From Corynebacterium aurimucosum ATCC 700975 (GTDB lineage: Bacteria; Actinomycetota; Actinomycetes; Mycobacteriales; Mycobacteriaceae), in the NCBI RefSeq assembly GCF_007672725.1, contig NZ_VDTC01000002.1, positions 404,769 through 468,768 of the forward strand: 64,000 bases of DNA, read 5' to 3'. Numbering within the stretch: the stretch's first letter is position 1; each line of letters opens with the position of its first letter. The translations under genes were made by a program, and so were the position numbers. Shown piece by piece: positions 56,729 through 64,000 of the stretch. The notes under the pieces were generated by a model. The model had not been told where the DNA came from. It made no database searches and saw only the letters and a list, made by a program, of their open reading frames with translations.

Positions 56729-57399
56729 TCAAGAAACGCATCCACCCACTGCGCAAAGGTGGGGCATGCTTTCTTCACGACAGGCCACGGGACCTCATTG
56801 AGTATTCGTGGTCCATCAATATGTTTTTCATAGCGCTTGCCTAGGCTGTCTTCCCACCACTTAGCAACACGATGAGATGGTGACGTTGATACCGACCCAT
56901 TAATAGCTTCGACATCACCGTGCGCCTTCTTTAAAGCTGCTCGCGCTTCTCGGACGACAGTGGGCTTTTCCCTAGTGTTTCCAGAGGCCAGAGCCGCAAT
57001 CACGAGTGTCTCAAACTCATAGAGGACGGGGCCAACCACTAATCTGCTCTCGTCAACGTCAAGACCTTTGAGGATCGATTCCGTTGCGTCACTTTTCACC
57101 GCATTCCGGAGTTCAGGGCCAGCAAGCTCAGAGTGCTTCTTCTGGAATTCTGACCCATAGACATCGAAGAGAACACCTACTTTGTCTATCCCTGGGTTCT
57201 TTAAGAAATTTCGCGCAGGATCCACCATGTGCTTCCACGCGCCTCCACCACGAGCGCTGATGCCACGTTTGTTTGTGCCTGTCTTTGGAGGATTCGTGAC
57301 TACATAGATGCCTTTAGAGTCCGCAAGCGGAACCAAAATACGCTGGGCAAACTGCTGTTCAGTCTGTCCCTCTACAATCAAGTGACGCACAGACATCAT
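56725..57399 (-). CDS. DUF4276 TOPRIM-like protein
   Basis: 224 residues from ATG 57399, overlapping the ATPase stop by one base (TAATG). TOPRIM features: LIVEGQTEQQF with E10 and E14, and VGVLFDVYGS with D79. DUF4276 proteins are TOPRIM relatives that accompany AAA ATPases, as AriB (DUF4435) goes with AriA in PARIS. It may be the effector of a two-gene defence module. Whether it cuts DNA or RNA cannot be told. Confidence 0.85.
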   Translation of the reverse strand: MMSVRHLIVEGQTEQQFAQRILVPLADSKGIYVVTNPPKTGTNKRGISARGGGAWKHMVDPARNFLKNPGIDKVGVLFDVYGSEFQKKHSELAGPELRNAVKSDATESILKGLDVDESRLVVGPVLYEFETLVIAALASGNTREKPTVVREARAALKKAHGDVEAINGSVSTSPSHRVAKWWEDSLGKRYEKHIDGPRILNEVPWPVVKKACPTFAQWVDAFLD

Positions 57400-58535
57400 T
57401 ACAGAGCTTCCTCGTATCGTAGATTTCCGCCCAATAAGTTCATCCGCCACATCTCCCCTAGGGTGTAATCACTCAAGAACGCTTCCAGCTGATCTTCAGA
57501 TGGAGAAACCACTTGGGTTTCTCCGTTGTTCCTAGTGAGCACCGCCACGTTGTGCACAGAGAATTCATCGAGAAGGAGGGCCGATTGCGTAGCGACCACG
57601 CACTGACGGCCAGCATGGGCAGCCTTGCGTAACAGTGCCGCCAACTGCACAATTGCGTGTGGGTGCAAACCCAACTCAGGCTCATCGAGAACAATGCATT
57701 GTGGTCTACCTGGCGAAAGCAACAGCGTTGCCAGGCAGATAAATCTCAGTGTGCCATCGCTAAGCTGTGCAGCATTAAAAACCGTATCAAGGTTTTTCTG
57801 TGCCCACCTCAAACGCACGTTGTCTTGAGAGGCTCCTTCCGGGACCAAGACGAAGTCATCAAAAAAAGGAGCCACGTTGCGTATTGCCGAGACAATCTCA
57901 AAGTAGTCATCAGGAAGCTCGTCCTTTAGCCGCAGAAGGTACGCAGCTATATTGCCAGCATCGGGATGAAGACTTAAGTTGTCGGCCACCGAAGAAAAGG
58001 TTTTCGGTGGGGCCTGGGAACCGACATCGTCGAAGTGAAATACCCGAATACCGGCAAGAAGTGGGCGAACATATTCAGCAAAGCGCTGCTCCTTACCGCT
58101 GAGTTTCTCTAAAGCAGTCTCAGTTCCAGCCGGCAGCGGGCTATCGTACGGCGCCGTATACTTCTTGCGGTCGTGGAAGGTCAACCACTCCTCGAGAAAA
58201 GCGCTATCCTCATCTGTGCTCCTGAGACGCGCAATATATCCATTTGATGTGTCGGCATCGTTGGGGCTGAACTGCACATTCAAGGAAAGAGCTGAATCAC
58301 GCCCTTGTGGTCCAACGTGGAGGAGATTATTCATCCCGCCACGTGCGAGCACATAATTTTGAAGTCGACTCTTCATGATGTGGGCCATCAGTTCAAAACT
58401 TCGGATGATGTTGGATTTGCCTGCACCGTTTGCACCGATAAGAACTGTCACGTCCGGTGCCAAGGTGAGCTTTACGTCCTTGATGGACGCAAAGCCTTTA
58501 ACGGCGACGTACTCAATTGGCTGAATGGTGCTCAT
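57399..58535 (-). CDS. AAA ATPase partner of DUF4276
   Basis: 378 residues from ATG 58535. Opens VAVKGFASIKDVKLTL; Walker A GANGAGKS at 34-41; Walker B CIVLDEPELGLHPHA near 290; SMC-like fold with short coil. It is a RecF/AbiL-like ABC ATPase (AAA_21). Its stop and the DUF4276 start share TAATG, so the two are translated together. Confidence 0.88.
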   Translation of the reverse strand: MSTIQPIEYVAVKGFASIKDVKLTLAPDVTVLIGANGAGKSNIIRSFELMAHIMKSRLQNYVLARGGMNNLLHVGPQGRDSALSLNVQFSPNDADTSNGYIARLRSTDEDSAFLEEWLTFHDRKKYTAPYDSPLPAGTETALEKLSGKEQRFAEYVRPLLAGIRVFHFDDVGSQAPPKTFSSVADNLSLHPDAGNIAAYLLRLKDELPDDYFEIVSAIRNVAPFFDDFVLVPEGASQDNVRLRWAQKNLDTVFNAAQLSDGTLRFICLATLLLSPGRPQCIVLDEPELGLHPHAIVQLAALLRKAAHAGRQCVVATQSALLLDEFSVHNVAVLTRNNGETQVVSPSEDQLEAFLSDYTLGEMWRMNLLGGNLRYEEAL

Positions 58536-58572
58536 ACAGGAAACAATACAATCTTGTTCCCCGCCGGGCGCG

Positions 58573-58710
58573 TCACCGTGGGCTAAGCCCACCGTCGGCA
58601 TACCCCCGTTCAATTAGGGCGGAGAGTGTCCTCACGCTTTTGCGTTCAACATCATATTTGTCGAACAAGTAAGTTTGGACTCCACGATTAATTGGGGCTT
58701 TTAGCCGCAC
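58573..58710 (-). CDS. Possible 45-residue leader protein of the ATPase pair
   Basis: From GTG 58710 the frame reads RLKAPINRGVQTYLF, then DKYDVERKSVRTLSALI, and ends before the ATPase start by 37 bases. Composition is protein-like, but there is no clear ribosome binding site and it lies inside the divergent promoter region. Real small regulator, remnant or chance cannot be separated. Confidence 0.25.
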   Translation of the reverse strand: MRLKAPINRGVQTYLFDKYDVERKSVRTLSALIERGYADGGLSPR

Positions 58711-58752
58711 ACCGTCCGATAAACTAGTTCCGACGCACAAGGAACACGCACC

Positions 58753-61017
58753 ATGACTGAACAGGAACGCCTCCAAGCACTTGAAACTCGCGTTAGCGAA
58801 TTGGAGTCCCAGGTGGCCCAATTACTGAAGGCCCTCGGTCATGGTCCTTCGCGCCCTAGTACTGCAGACACACCGCCGCCGGCGAATGTTCACTCTGAAA
58901 ACCGCTCACCGGAGGAAAAGATCGCGCTCTTCATGGATTACTTCACGGGGAGGACAGACGTCTACGCAGTGGCCAAAAATACTGCGGGAAAGAAGGCTTG
59001 GTACCCGGCTAGCAATGGCTACTATGACCGAAGAAATCCCGACCTAAAACCCCTGACGCCGAAAGTGATCGAAAGACATTTGCGCCGGGACAACCGCTTC
59101 CACGTCGGGCTTTACCCACTGTGCACAGATGACAGTTGCCGGTTGTTGGTCTGCGATTTTGATGATGACGACTTCAAGCAAGCTGCCCGCGCCTACGCGA
59201 AGGAATGCAGGAACCAGGGCCTCGATCCGCTCATTGAAGTATCGCGTTCTGGGAACGGAGCTCACGTCTGGGTGTTTTTCGGCGAACCTATTCCCGCCAG
59301 CCTCGCTCGTTCCGTGGGCATCGGGCTTCTTGCCAAGGCTAGCCCGGATTCCTACTTCTCCAGTTTCGACCGATTCTTTCCGTCCCAAGACACGCTGCCG
59401 GCGAAAGGCCGCGGTTTCGGCAACCTTATTGCCCTCCCATTAGCAGGCCACCATCGATCCGAAGGCACAACGGTCTTCGTCGACAGTAATTTTCAACCTT
59501 TGCCAGACCAATTTGAGGCTTTGGCAAGAACGAAGAAGTCATCGCTTTCCGAGCTCAAGAAAATCTACGCTGCGCTTCAGCCCGATCCCGAGACGTCCCT
59601 TCCCCAGGCACCCACCCGCGAAGAGCTAAAGAAGCTCAAGGCCTCCGGAAAAGTCAACGTCACGCACGATTCGCACGTCCACGTCGATTTATCAGGCGTC
59701 GATGCCACCACTCGTACGGCCCTGCGGCACCTAGGCGCTATTGCTAACCCGCAGTTTTATATAAAGCAGGCCCAGCGTTTCTCCACTTTCGGCACTCCAC
59801 GGCTCATCGTACGTTTTGATGAAAAGGACCAAGTCCTCACTCTCGACCGCGGCACGCTCGATGACGTCCTCGGCATCCTGAAGACTGCAGGATATACCGT
59901 CACACGTCGTGGCCATACGCCCAAGCCCCGGCGCATCGATGCGTCATTTGCCGGCGAACTACGTCCCTACCAGCATTCGGCCGCCAAACAGATACTCAAG
60001 CACAAGTCTGGAATGCTCATTGCCCCTCCCGGCACTGGAAAGACTGTCATGGCGTGTGCAATCATCGCCCAGCGTCAAGTTCCCACTGCGGTGATTGTTC
60101 CATCCAGGGAGCTTGCTACCCAATGGCGCCAGGCCCTCAAGCTGTTCCTCCCGGAAGTTCAGGTTGGGCAATACTCGGGTACCAAGAAAAAGCTCAGTGG
60201 AGAAATAGACATTGTCACGGCCCAATCCATCAGCCGCAATGATTCCAAGACTGATTTTCTCTCCAGCTATGGCCACATCATCGTTGATGAATGCCACCGA
60301 GTCGGCGCCGCGGGTTTAACCAACGTTCTAGCTCACCTCAATGTTCGTTTTATGCTCGGAATGACCGCAACACCCTACCGTTCAGACGGCCTCGATAAGC
60401 TGCTTCCCCTCATTTGCGGCCCTATCCGCCATACCGTCGAGCTCGAACGCCCCGGACACCGCGACTACGTAGTCCACAACACCGAGTTCACGTACGACTC
60501 CCCTTACCTGTTCTGGCCCGACCTCGACACCGCTCTGGCGGCAGATGAGCACCGCAACCAGCTCATCGCCGATGTCATCACACAAGCAGCACAAGACGAG
60601 CACACTGTCCTCGTCCTGGTGAAACGACGCGAACACCTCGCCGCCCTCAACGCATTGCTTACCGACGCCCCCTTCCCCGTCCTTCAACTGCACGGCGGAC
60701 AAAAGGCAAGCGAAAGGCAAGCCGTCCGTGAACAACTTGCCGCAACACCGCATTTCGTCCTTTTAGCCATGTCGCAGGTGGCCGGAGAAGGCATAGATCT
60801 TCCTGCACTGGATACTCTTGTGCTGGCCGCCCCAGTAAGCTTCCGCGGCGTTGTCATTCAACAGGTTGGCCGAGTCACTCGCGATACCGATGACAAAGAG
60901 AACATCTCTGCCACCGTGCACGACTTTCTCGATGCCAACGTCCCTGCCCTCGCCGCAGCCTTCAGAAAGAGAAGCTCCACCATTGCCAAGCAGGGATTCA
61001 CTCGCAATGATATTTAG
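58753..61017 (+). CDS. AEP primase - SF2 helicase fusion (TOTE type)
   Basis: 754 residues. A short coiled coil (1-28) leads to an archaeo-eukaryotic primase domain with D135-F-D137 (LLVCDFDDDDF), H171 (SGNGAHVWVFF) and KGRGFGNLIALP near 215. A helicase follows: Walker A PPGTGKT with K430, DECH from D512, TATP near 538, and the arginine finger motif QQVGRVTRD near 708. This is the core of the TOTE conflict systems. Usually a third nuclease domain or gene is present; none was seen in the protein. The GATAAACT element about 40 bases before ATG is a likely -10. Confidence 0.87.
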   Translation: MTEQERLQALETRVSELESQVAQLLKALGHGPSRPSTADTPPPANVHSENRSPEEKIALFMDYFTGRTDVYAVAKNTAGKKAWYPASNGYYDRRNPDLKPLTPKVIERHLRRDNRFHVGLYPLCTDDSCRLLVCDFDDDDFKQAARAYAKECRNQGLDPLIEVSRSGNGAHVWVFFGEPIPASLARSVGIGLLAKASPDSYFSSFDRFFPSQDTLPAKGRGFGNLIALPLAGHHRSEGTTVFVDSNFQPLPDQFEALARTKKSSLSELKKIYAALQPDPETSLPQAPTREELKKLKASGKVNVTHDSHVHVDLSGVDATTRTALRHLGAIANPQFYIKQAQRFSTFGTPRLIVRFDEKDQVLTLDRGTLDDVLGILKTAGYTVTRRGHTPKPRRIDASFAGELRPYQHSAAKQILKHKSGMLIAPPGTGKTVMACAIIAQRQVPTAVIVPSRELATQWRQALKLFLPEVQVGQYSGTKKKLSGEIDIVTAQSISRNDSKTDFLSSYGHIIVDECHRVGAAGLTNVLAHLNVRFMLGMTATPYRSDGLDKLLPLICGPIRHTVELERPGHRDYVVHNTEFTYDSPYLFWPDLDTALAADEHRNQLIADVITQAAQDEHTVLVLVKRREHLAALNALLTDAPFPVLQLHGGQKASERQAVREQLAATPHFVLLAMSQVAGEGIDLPALDTLVLAAPVSFRGVVIQQVGRVTRDTDDKENISATVHDFLDANVPALAAAFRKRSSTIAKQGFTRNDI

Positions 61018-61026
61018 GGCTTCCCC

Positions 61027-61064
61027 GTGCATGGCCGATTCCTACTAGATTAGGGGCCGTGCAC
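61027..61064. repeat. Inverted repeat after the primase-helicase gene
   Basis: GTGCATGGCC and GGCCGTGCAC pair (9 of 10) around an 18-base loop, 10 bases after the stop. Possible terminator or operator for the small gene that follows. Confidence 0.5.
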
Positions 61065-61108
61065 AACTGAAATCCTTGTTGAACATATAGATGAATCGGA
61101 GCAGCACA

Positions 61109-61294
61109 GTGGCTGAATTTGTAATAACCTACAAACGTCGCTCAGGCGAGTCTTTCATCAAACAATTTTCGGATTCAGCTGAAGCGCTTAAGGAACGCCT
61201 CCGCCGCGAAGCAGCAATCCACGATCCTGAGATTGAGATCGCCCACATTCCGCGTCCGCCTGAAAGCCTTGAAAAGTGGGGTTACTTTCGTTGA
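61109..61294 (+). CDS. 61-residue orphan protein
   Basis: From GTG 61109, which has CGGAG at the right distance, the protein reads AEFVITYKRRSGESF, then SDSAEALKERLRREAAI, and ends EKWGYFR. An ATG at 61091 is the alternative. A short beta-strand, helix, strand pattern is likely. It lies between the primase-helicase and DUF262 genes on the same strand. No family recognised; it may be the third part of the system or an antitoxin. Confidence 0.55.
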   Translation: MAEFVITYKRRSGESFIKQFSDSAEALKERLRREAAIHDPEIEIAHIPRPPESLEKWGYFR

Positions 61295-61386
61295 CACAAT
61301 CTGAGCACATCCCTGGCTGAGAAACCGCTGGCTCCAGTCTCCGCGGCTTACAATCCCAAATTCCACCAAACTGGTGCCCTAACAGA

Positions 61387-61392
61387 TACAAT
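61387..61392 (+). promoter_or_regulatory. Likely -10 of the DUF262-HEPN operon
   Basis: TACAAT, 44 bases before the ATG at 61436. It makes the GTG at 61397, which would lie before or at the transcript start, an unlikely start. Confidence 0.5.
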
Positions 61393-61435
61393 CTTCGTGA
61401 CGACAAAACATTTCGCTATTCTAGCGGAGGAAAAG

Positions 61436-62566
61436 ATGGATAAAGACAAGTCCCTAATTGCGGCAACTCAAAAACAAGCCCAAAAAATCCGCATCGATCA
61501 ACTCGGCTACTCCGTACGCGAGCTTAGAAGTATGTACGAAGACGGGGATATTAATGTTTCCCCAGATTTTCAGCGAGCTTTTAGATGGACGAAAAAGCAA
61601 AGGTCTTCCCTGATTGAATCCCTACTACTTTCGATTCCGCTTCCAAACATCTTCATTTCAGTGGACGAGGAAGGTAAGTGGGATGTCATTGACGGCGTTC
61701 AACGGCTTTCAACGATTTTTAGCTTCATGGGGGTAAAACAGCAAAAACAGCCTACTTCTAATCCTCGAGAAAGCTCCCCGTGGGAATCTTTTTCCCTCGA
61801 AAAACTTGAATTACTCAAAGAAGCAGAAGAGGCTGAATGGAATTCACTCCCCATCGCCCTAAAGCGAAAAATCGAGAATACTAGGGTTGATATCACCCTA
61901 GTCGATAATCTTTCAACCCCAGAGGCGAAGTATAATCTTTTCCTGCGACTTAACTCCGGGTCTGTACTCACCAACCAAGAACTTCGAAATTGCATGCTTG
62001 TCATGCTGAACTCGCAGTTTTTCAATCAGGTAAAAGAGTGCAGCGCCTTAAACGAATTCCATCGCGCCGTTCGCCTCTCAAAATCGCGCGAAGAGGGCGC
62101 CTTCCGTGACGAACTAGTGCTCCGGTTCTTTATGCAGGAAGAATATACGGGAAACGAAAAATCACTTAGCGAAGATTTCGGAGATTACCTTACTAAGTGG
62201 ACCAAGAATCGGGCAAAGGAAAGTTCCGACGCCAGATCCGAAGCGATAGACGTGAAACTATTCGCGAGGGTGATGCAACTACTCGGCGAAGTGGGCAATG
62301 GATCGGCATTAGTACGATGGGACGAAAAACTAGGGCGCCGTATCGGGCCTACATCTAACGCCGCGTTCGAATTCGTGACGAGCGGTCTGGCTAAATACAT
62401 TGATTTTTGGGAGGAGCACCCTGAGGACTTAGAAACCAAACTGCTTTCTATGTGGGAGACCCCAAGTTTTATCGACCACATTGGCCAAGGAGTAAATGCC
62501 CGAGATCGGTTCCCGAAAATGGTCAGAAATGGCCGAAAATATTTCTCTCCTCTTGACCGAACATGA
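61436..62566 (+). CDS. DUF262 (GmrS-like) NTPase/nuclease
   Basis: 376 residues from ATG 61436 with CGGAGGAAAAG upstream. DUF262 motifs: D44-F-Q-R47 (SPDFQRAFRW) and D86-G-V-Q-R90 (VIDGVQRLSTI), where the family usually has DGQQR. These ParB-like domains bind and cleave nucleotides and drive nucleases in GmrSD, BrxU and SspE. Here no DUF1524 nuclease is fused. Its stop overlaps the HEPN gene's ATG (ATGA). GC is well below the window average, with many AAA, AAT and AGA codons. Confidence 0.87.
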   Translation: MDKDKSLIAATQKQAQKIRIDQLGYSVRELRSMYEDGDINVSPDFQRAFRWTKKQRSSLIESLLLSIPLPNIFISVDEEGKWDVIDGVQRLSTIFSFMGVKQQKQPTSNPRESSPWESFSLEKLELLKEAEEAEWNSLPIALKRKIENTRVDITLVDNLSTPEAKYNLFLRLNSGSVLTNQELRNCMLVMLNSQFFNQVKECSALNEFHRAVRLSKSREEGAFRDELVLRFFMQEEYTGNEKSLSEDFGDYLTKWTKNRAKESSDARSEAIDVKLFARVMQLLGEVGNGSALVRWDEKLGRRIGPTSNAAFEFVTSGLAKYIDFWEEHPEDLETKLLSMWETPSFIDHIGQGVNARDRFPKMVRNGRKYFSPLDRT

Positions 62567-63366
62567 AACGCAATTTCTCCGATCTCCAAGACAGACTTGC
62601 GAAAGAAAGCGCATGGCGAAAGAGGGAGCTTCTCTACCTGCGCAAGCAACTTGGCCTAAATTATCAAAGTTTTTCAAAGAAAAGCGAAGAGGGCGGGGTG
62701 GAGATATCCTATGAATACGTGGCTACTTTGGAAATATTAGAAACCCAAGAGGAGCCCGAAGGTCCACCAGCCCAAACCAAACGAGCACTATTCCTAATGG
62801 TCTACGCGCACTGGGAAGGCTTTATAAAACATTCCATCAAAGTTTATTTACGCTATCTTTCATATCTTCGCGAGGATGAACGTCCATTTCACCCAACATT
62901 ATTCCGAAAATTGCTGATTAACCGTCTCGCCTCTCAAAAAGAAAAAGCGGAGCGCCTGCCCAAGAAAGACGCAGATGCAGATCTCAGCCAAATAGTACAA
63001 CTATCACCTTTCGATTCAACAAAAGGTGTACGCCTCCAAATCGATGACGCCACGATTGAAGAGTTTAGCAATACAAATTCCAATTTAGATTTCGAGCAAC
63101 TCACACAACTAATTGAGTCTCTAAACTTGCCTTTTCCGGACTTCTTTACTCAAAATCGACCGATCATAAACACGCTTAGGCGTATTCGAAATGGCATCTC
63201 GCACGGCGATCCCGCTGAAGAATTCGTGGAGCTTCCTGCCGATAAGCAGAAGAATCTTCCAAAAGCGTACGAATTTGTTATTAAATCATTTGAAGAATTC
63301 ACTCAACTGCTAATCGATTCCGCCGATCGTTTTGACGCAACTGTCGATTCATCATCCTCGAATTAA
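62563..63366 (+). CDS. HEPN ribonuclease-like protein (MAE_28990 type)
   Basis: 267 residues. The C-terminal HEPN motif R209-x4-H214 (RIRNGISHGD) is intact. An aromatic stretch RALFLMVYAHWEGFIK near residue 76 marks the first HEPN helix of the MAE_28990/MAE_18760 family. It overlaps DUF262 by four bases, a combination seen repeatedly in defence islands: the DUF262 protein probably senses or controls, HEPN cuts RNA. Confidence 0.83.
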   Translation: MKRNFSDLQDRLAKESAWRKRELLYLRKQLGLNYQSFSKKSEEGGVEISYEYVATLEILETQEEPEGPPAQTKRALFLMVYAHWEGFIKHSIKVYLRYLSYLREDERPFHPTLFRKLLINRLASQKEKAERLPKKDADADLSQIVQLSPFDSTKGVRLQIDDATIEEFSNTNSNLDFEQLTQLIESLNLPFPDFFTQNRPIINTLRRIRNGISHGDPAEEFVELPADKQKNLPKAYEFVIKSFEEFTQLLIDSADRFDATVDSSSSN

Positions 63367-63529
63367 CGGATGACCTCGATGCACTGACTCTTCGTTCTCC
63401 TGTTTCAGGTGCCATACCCGGAAGGGCCGGTGGTCGACGTTGCCAATCCCGTAAGCGGAATACGGATTCGGGCAAGCCCCCATTCTTAGGACGCATTTAC
63501 ATGTTCAGATATTGGTGATACTTGTAGCC

Positions 63530-63900
63530 TTGCGAGCTTGAGGACGCCGCGTTACTGGGCGCGACCGATTTCGGAACCAACTCCGTGTAGCCCAAGCAGA
63601 ATCACATCCCAGAGCATTTCTTCTGTCAGACGCGTCTAGTCATCGTTGTGCTCACCTAAAGCGACGGCGACATCCGCCGGCCGCCAAACGAGTTCTGCAA
63701 TCAATCCAAGGCAGGGACTGAATTGGATCCCCCTGCTACTCGCGATCATCTGGAGCATAAACCGGTAATTCTTACTACAAGCTGAGTCTGACCAATGAAT
63801 CGGGCCGCACGCGGACTGGACGGCAACTACTCCCTTGGTGCTCGATACGCTACGTCGCGTGGAATCCTGGTACCCGACTAACTGGATTTCACTTTCCGTC
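63530..63900 (+). pseudogene. Frameshifted remnant of the AAA ATPase at 45491-46825
   Basis: The stretch aligns base by base with about 46160-46510 of the intact gene: GAGGACGCCGCGTTACTG against GAGACTGCCGCCTTACTG, CAGAATCACATCCCAGAGCA against CAGGACCACGTCCCGGAGCA, and CTGACCAATGAATCG against CTGACCGATGAATCC. Several one-base gaps shift the frame and stops occur (TAG at 63587). Weaker similarity may reach back to about 63430. It keeps the same orientation as the intact gene and lies at the far side of the defence island. Confidence 0.7.
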
Positions 63901-64000
63901 TAAACACAGTTAGAAGTCAGCGCACTGTGACACTTCATGTTCAGAAGACTGAAATGGTAGCGGTGTGGTGAGTATCTGGTAGCGCCTGAGTGAGTATCCG
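63901..64000. other. Unassigned end of window
   Basis: About 100 bases with no gene seen. GTGAGTATC occurs twice 22 bases apart (GGTGAGTATCTGG and AGTGAGTATCCG). Confidence 0.3.

Noticed and set aside
48000..64000. Prophage
   Set aside because: Only a single decayed HNH gene is phage-like. No capsid, terminase, portal, integrase or lysis genes were seen.

Overview
The window is 64 kb of a high-GC actinobacterial chromosome, almost certainly a Corynebacterium. The order gcvP-gcvT-gcvH-lipB-lipA-DUF4191-RDD-glnA, the glnA2-glnE pair, DUF3052 facing aceE, and a long MscCG-type mechanosensitive channel with a fourth membrane segment are all corynebacterial hallmarks. Most genes carry clear AGGAG-type ribosome binding sites or sit 0 to 14 bases from, or overlap, their operon neighbours.

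Region 1 (1-43 kb) is ordinary core chromosome. It holds the glycine cleavage system with lipoate synthesis and attachment (gcvP' T H, lipB, lipA), nitrogen assimilation (glnA, glnA2 and the adenylyltransferase glnE), threonine synthase with a 50-residue partner gene, a CYTH-CHAD protein, a galactokinase-like GHMP protein, an RNA-processing cluster (RNB ribonuclease, RNase P RNA, RNase HI-phosphatase fusion, zinc-ribbon protein, Nif3-like protein), a tyrosine phosphatase, SURF1, tRNA-Val, pyruvate dehydrogenase E1 (aceE), an ACP/HAD pair, an Excalibur surface protein, the MscCG channel, an orphan peptide-binding lipoprotein and a TRIC-type channel. Lipoyl synthesis (lipB, lipA) lies beside a lipoylated acceptor (GcvH), and the three gln genes encode both glutamine synthetase types and the enzyme that modifies them.

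Region 2 (43-48.5 kb) is transitional. A Panacea-domain antitoxin with an unfamiliar small partner lies just downstream of a CAT-anticodon tRNA. Two small membrane proteins, a stand-alone AAA ATPase, an Ohr peroxidase and a PIN-toxin/HTH-antitoxin pair with a perfect 18-bp palindrome in front of it follow.

Region 3 (48.7-64 kb) is a defence island. It opens with a complete four-gene Wadjet/MksBEFG anti-plasmid condensin operon (jetABCD). A scarred stretch follows, with an HNH remnant, a gene tail and small orphan genes. Next come a divergent ATPase + TOPRIM (DUF4276) pair, a primase-helicase fusion of the TOTE type, a 61-residue orphan, and a DUF262 + HEPN ribonuclease pair with visibly lower GC. 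The island ends in a frameshifted remnant of the same AAA ATPase that stands intact 17 kb upstream at 45.5 kb, so homologous ATPase sequences bracket the island. No integrase, transposase or CRISPR array was seen.
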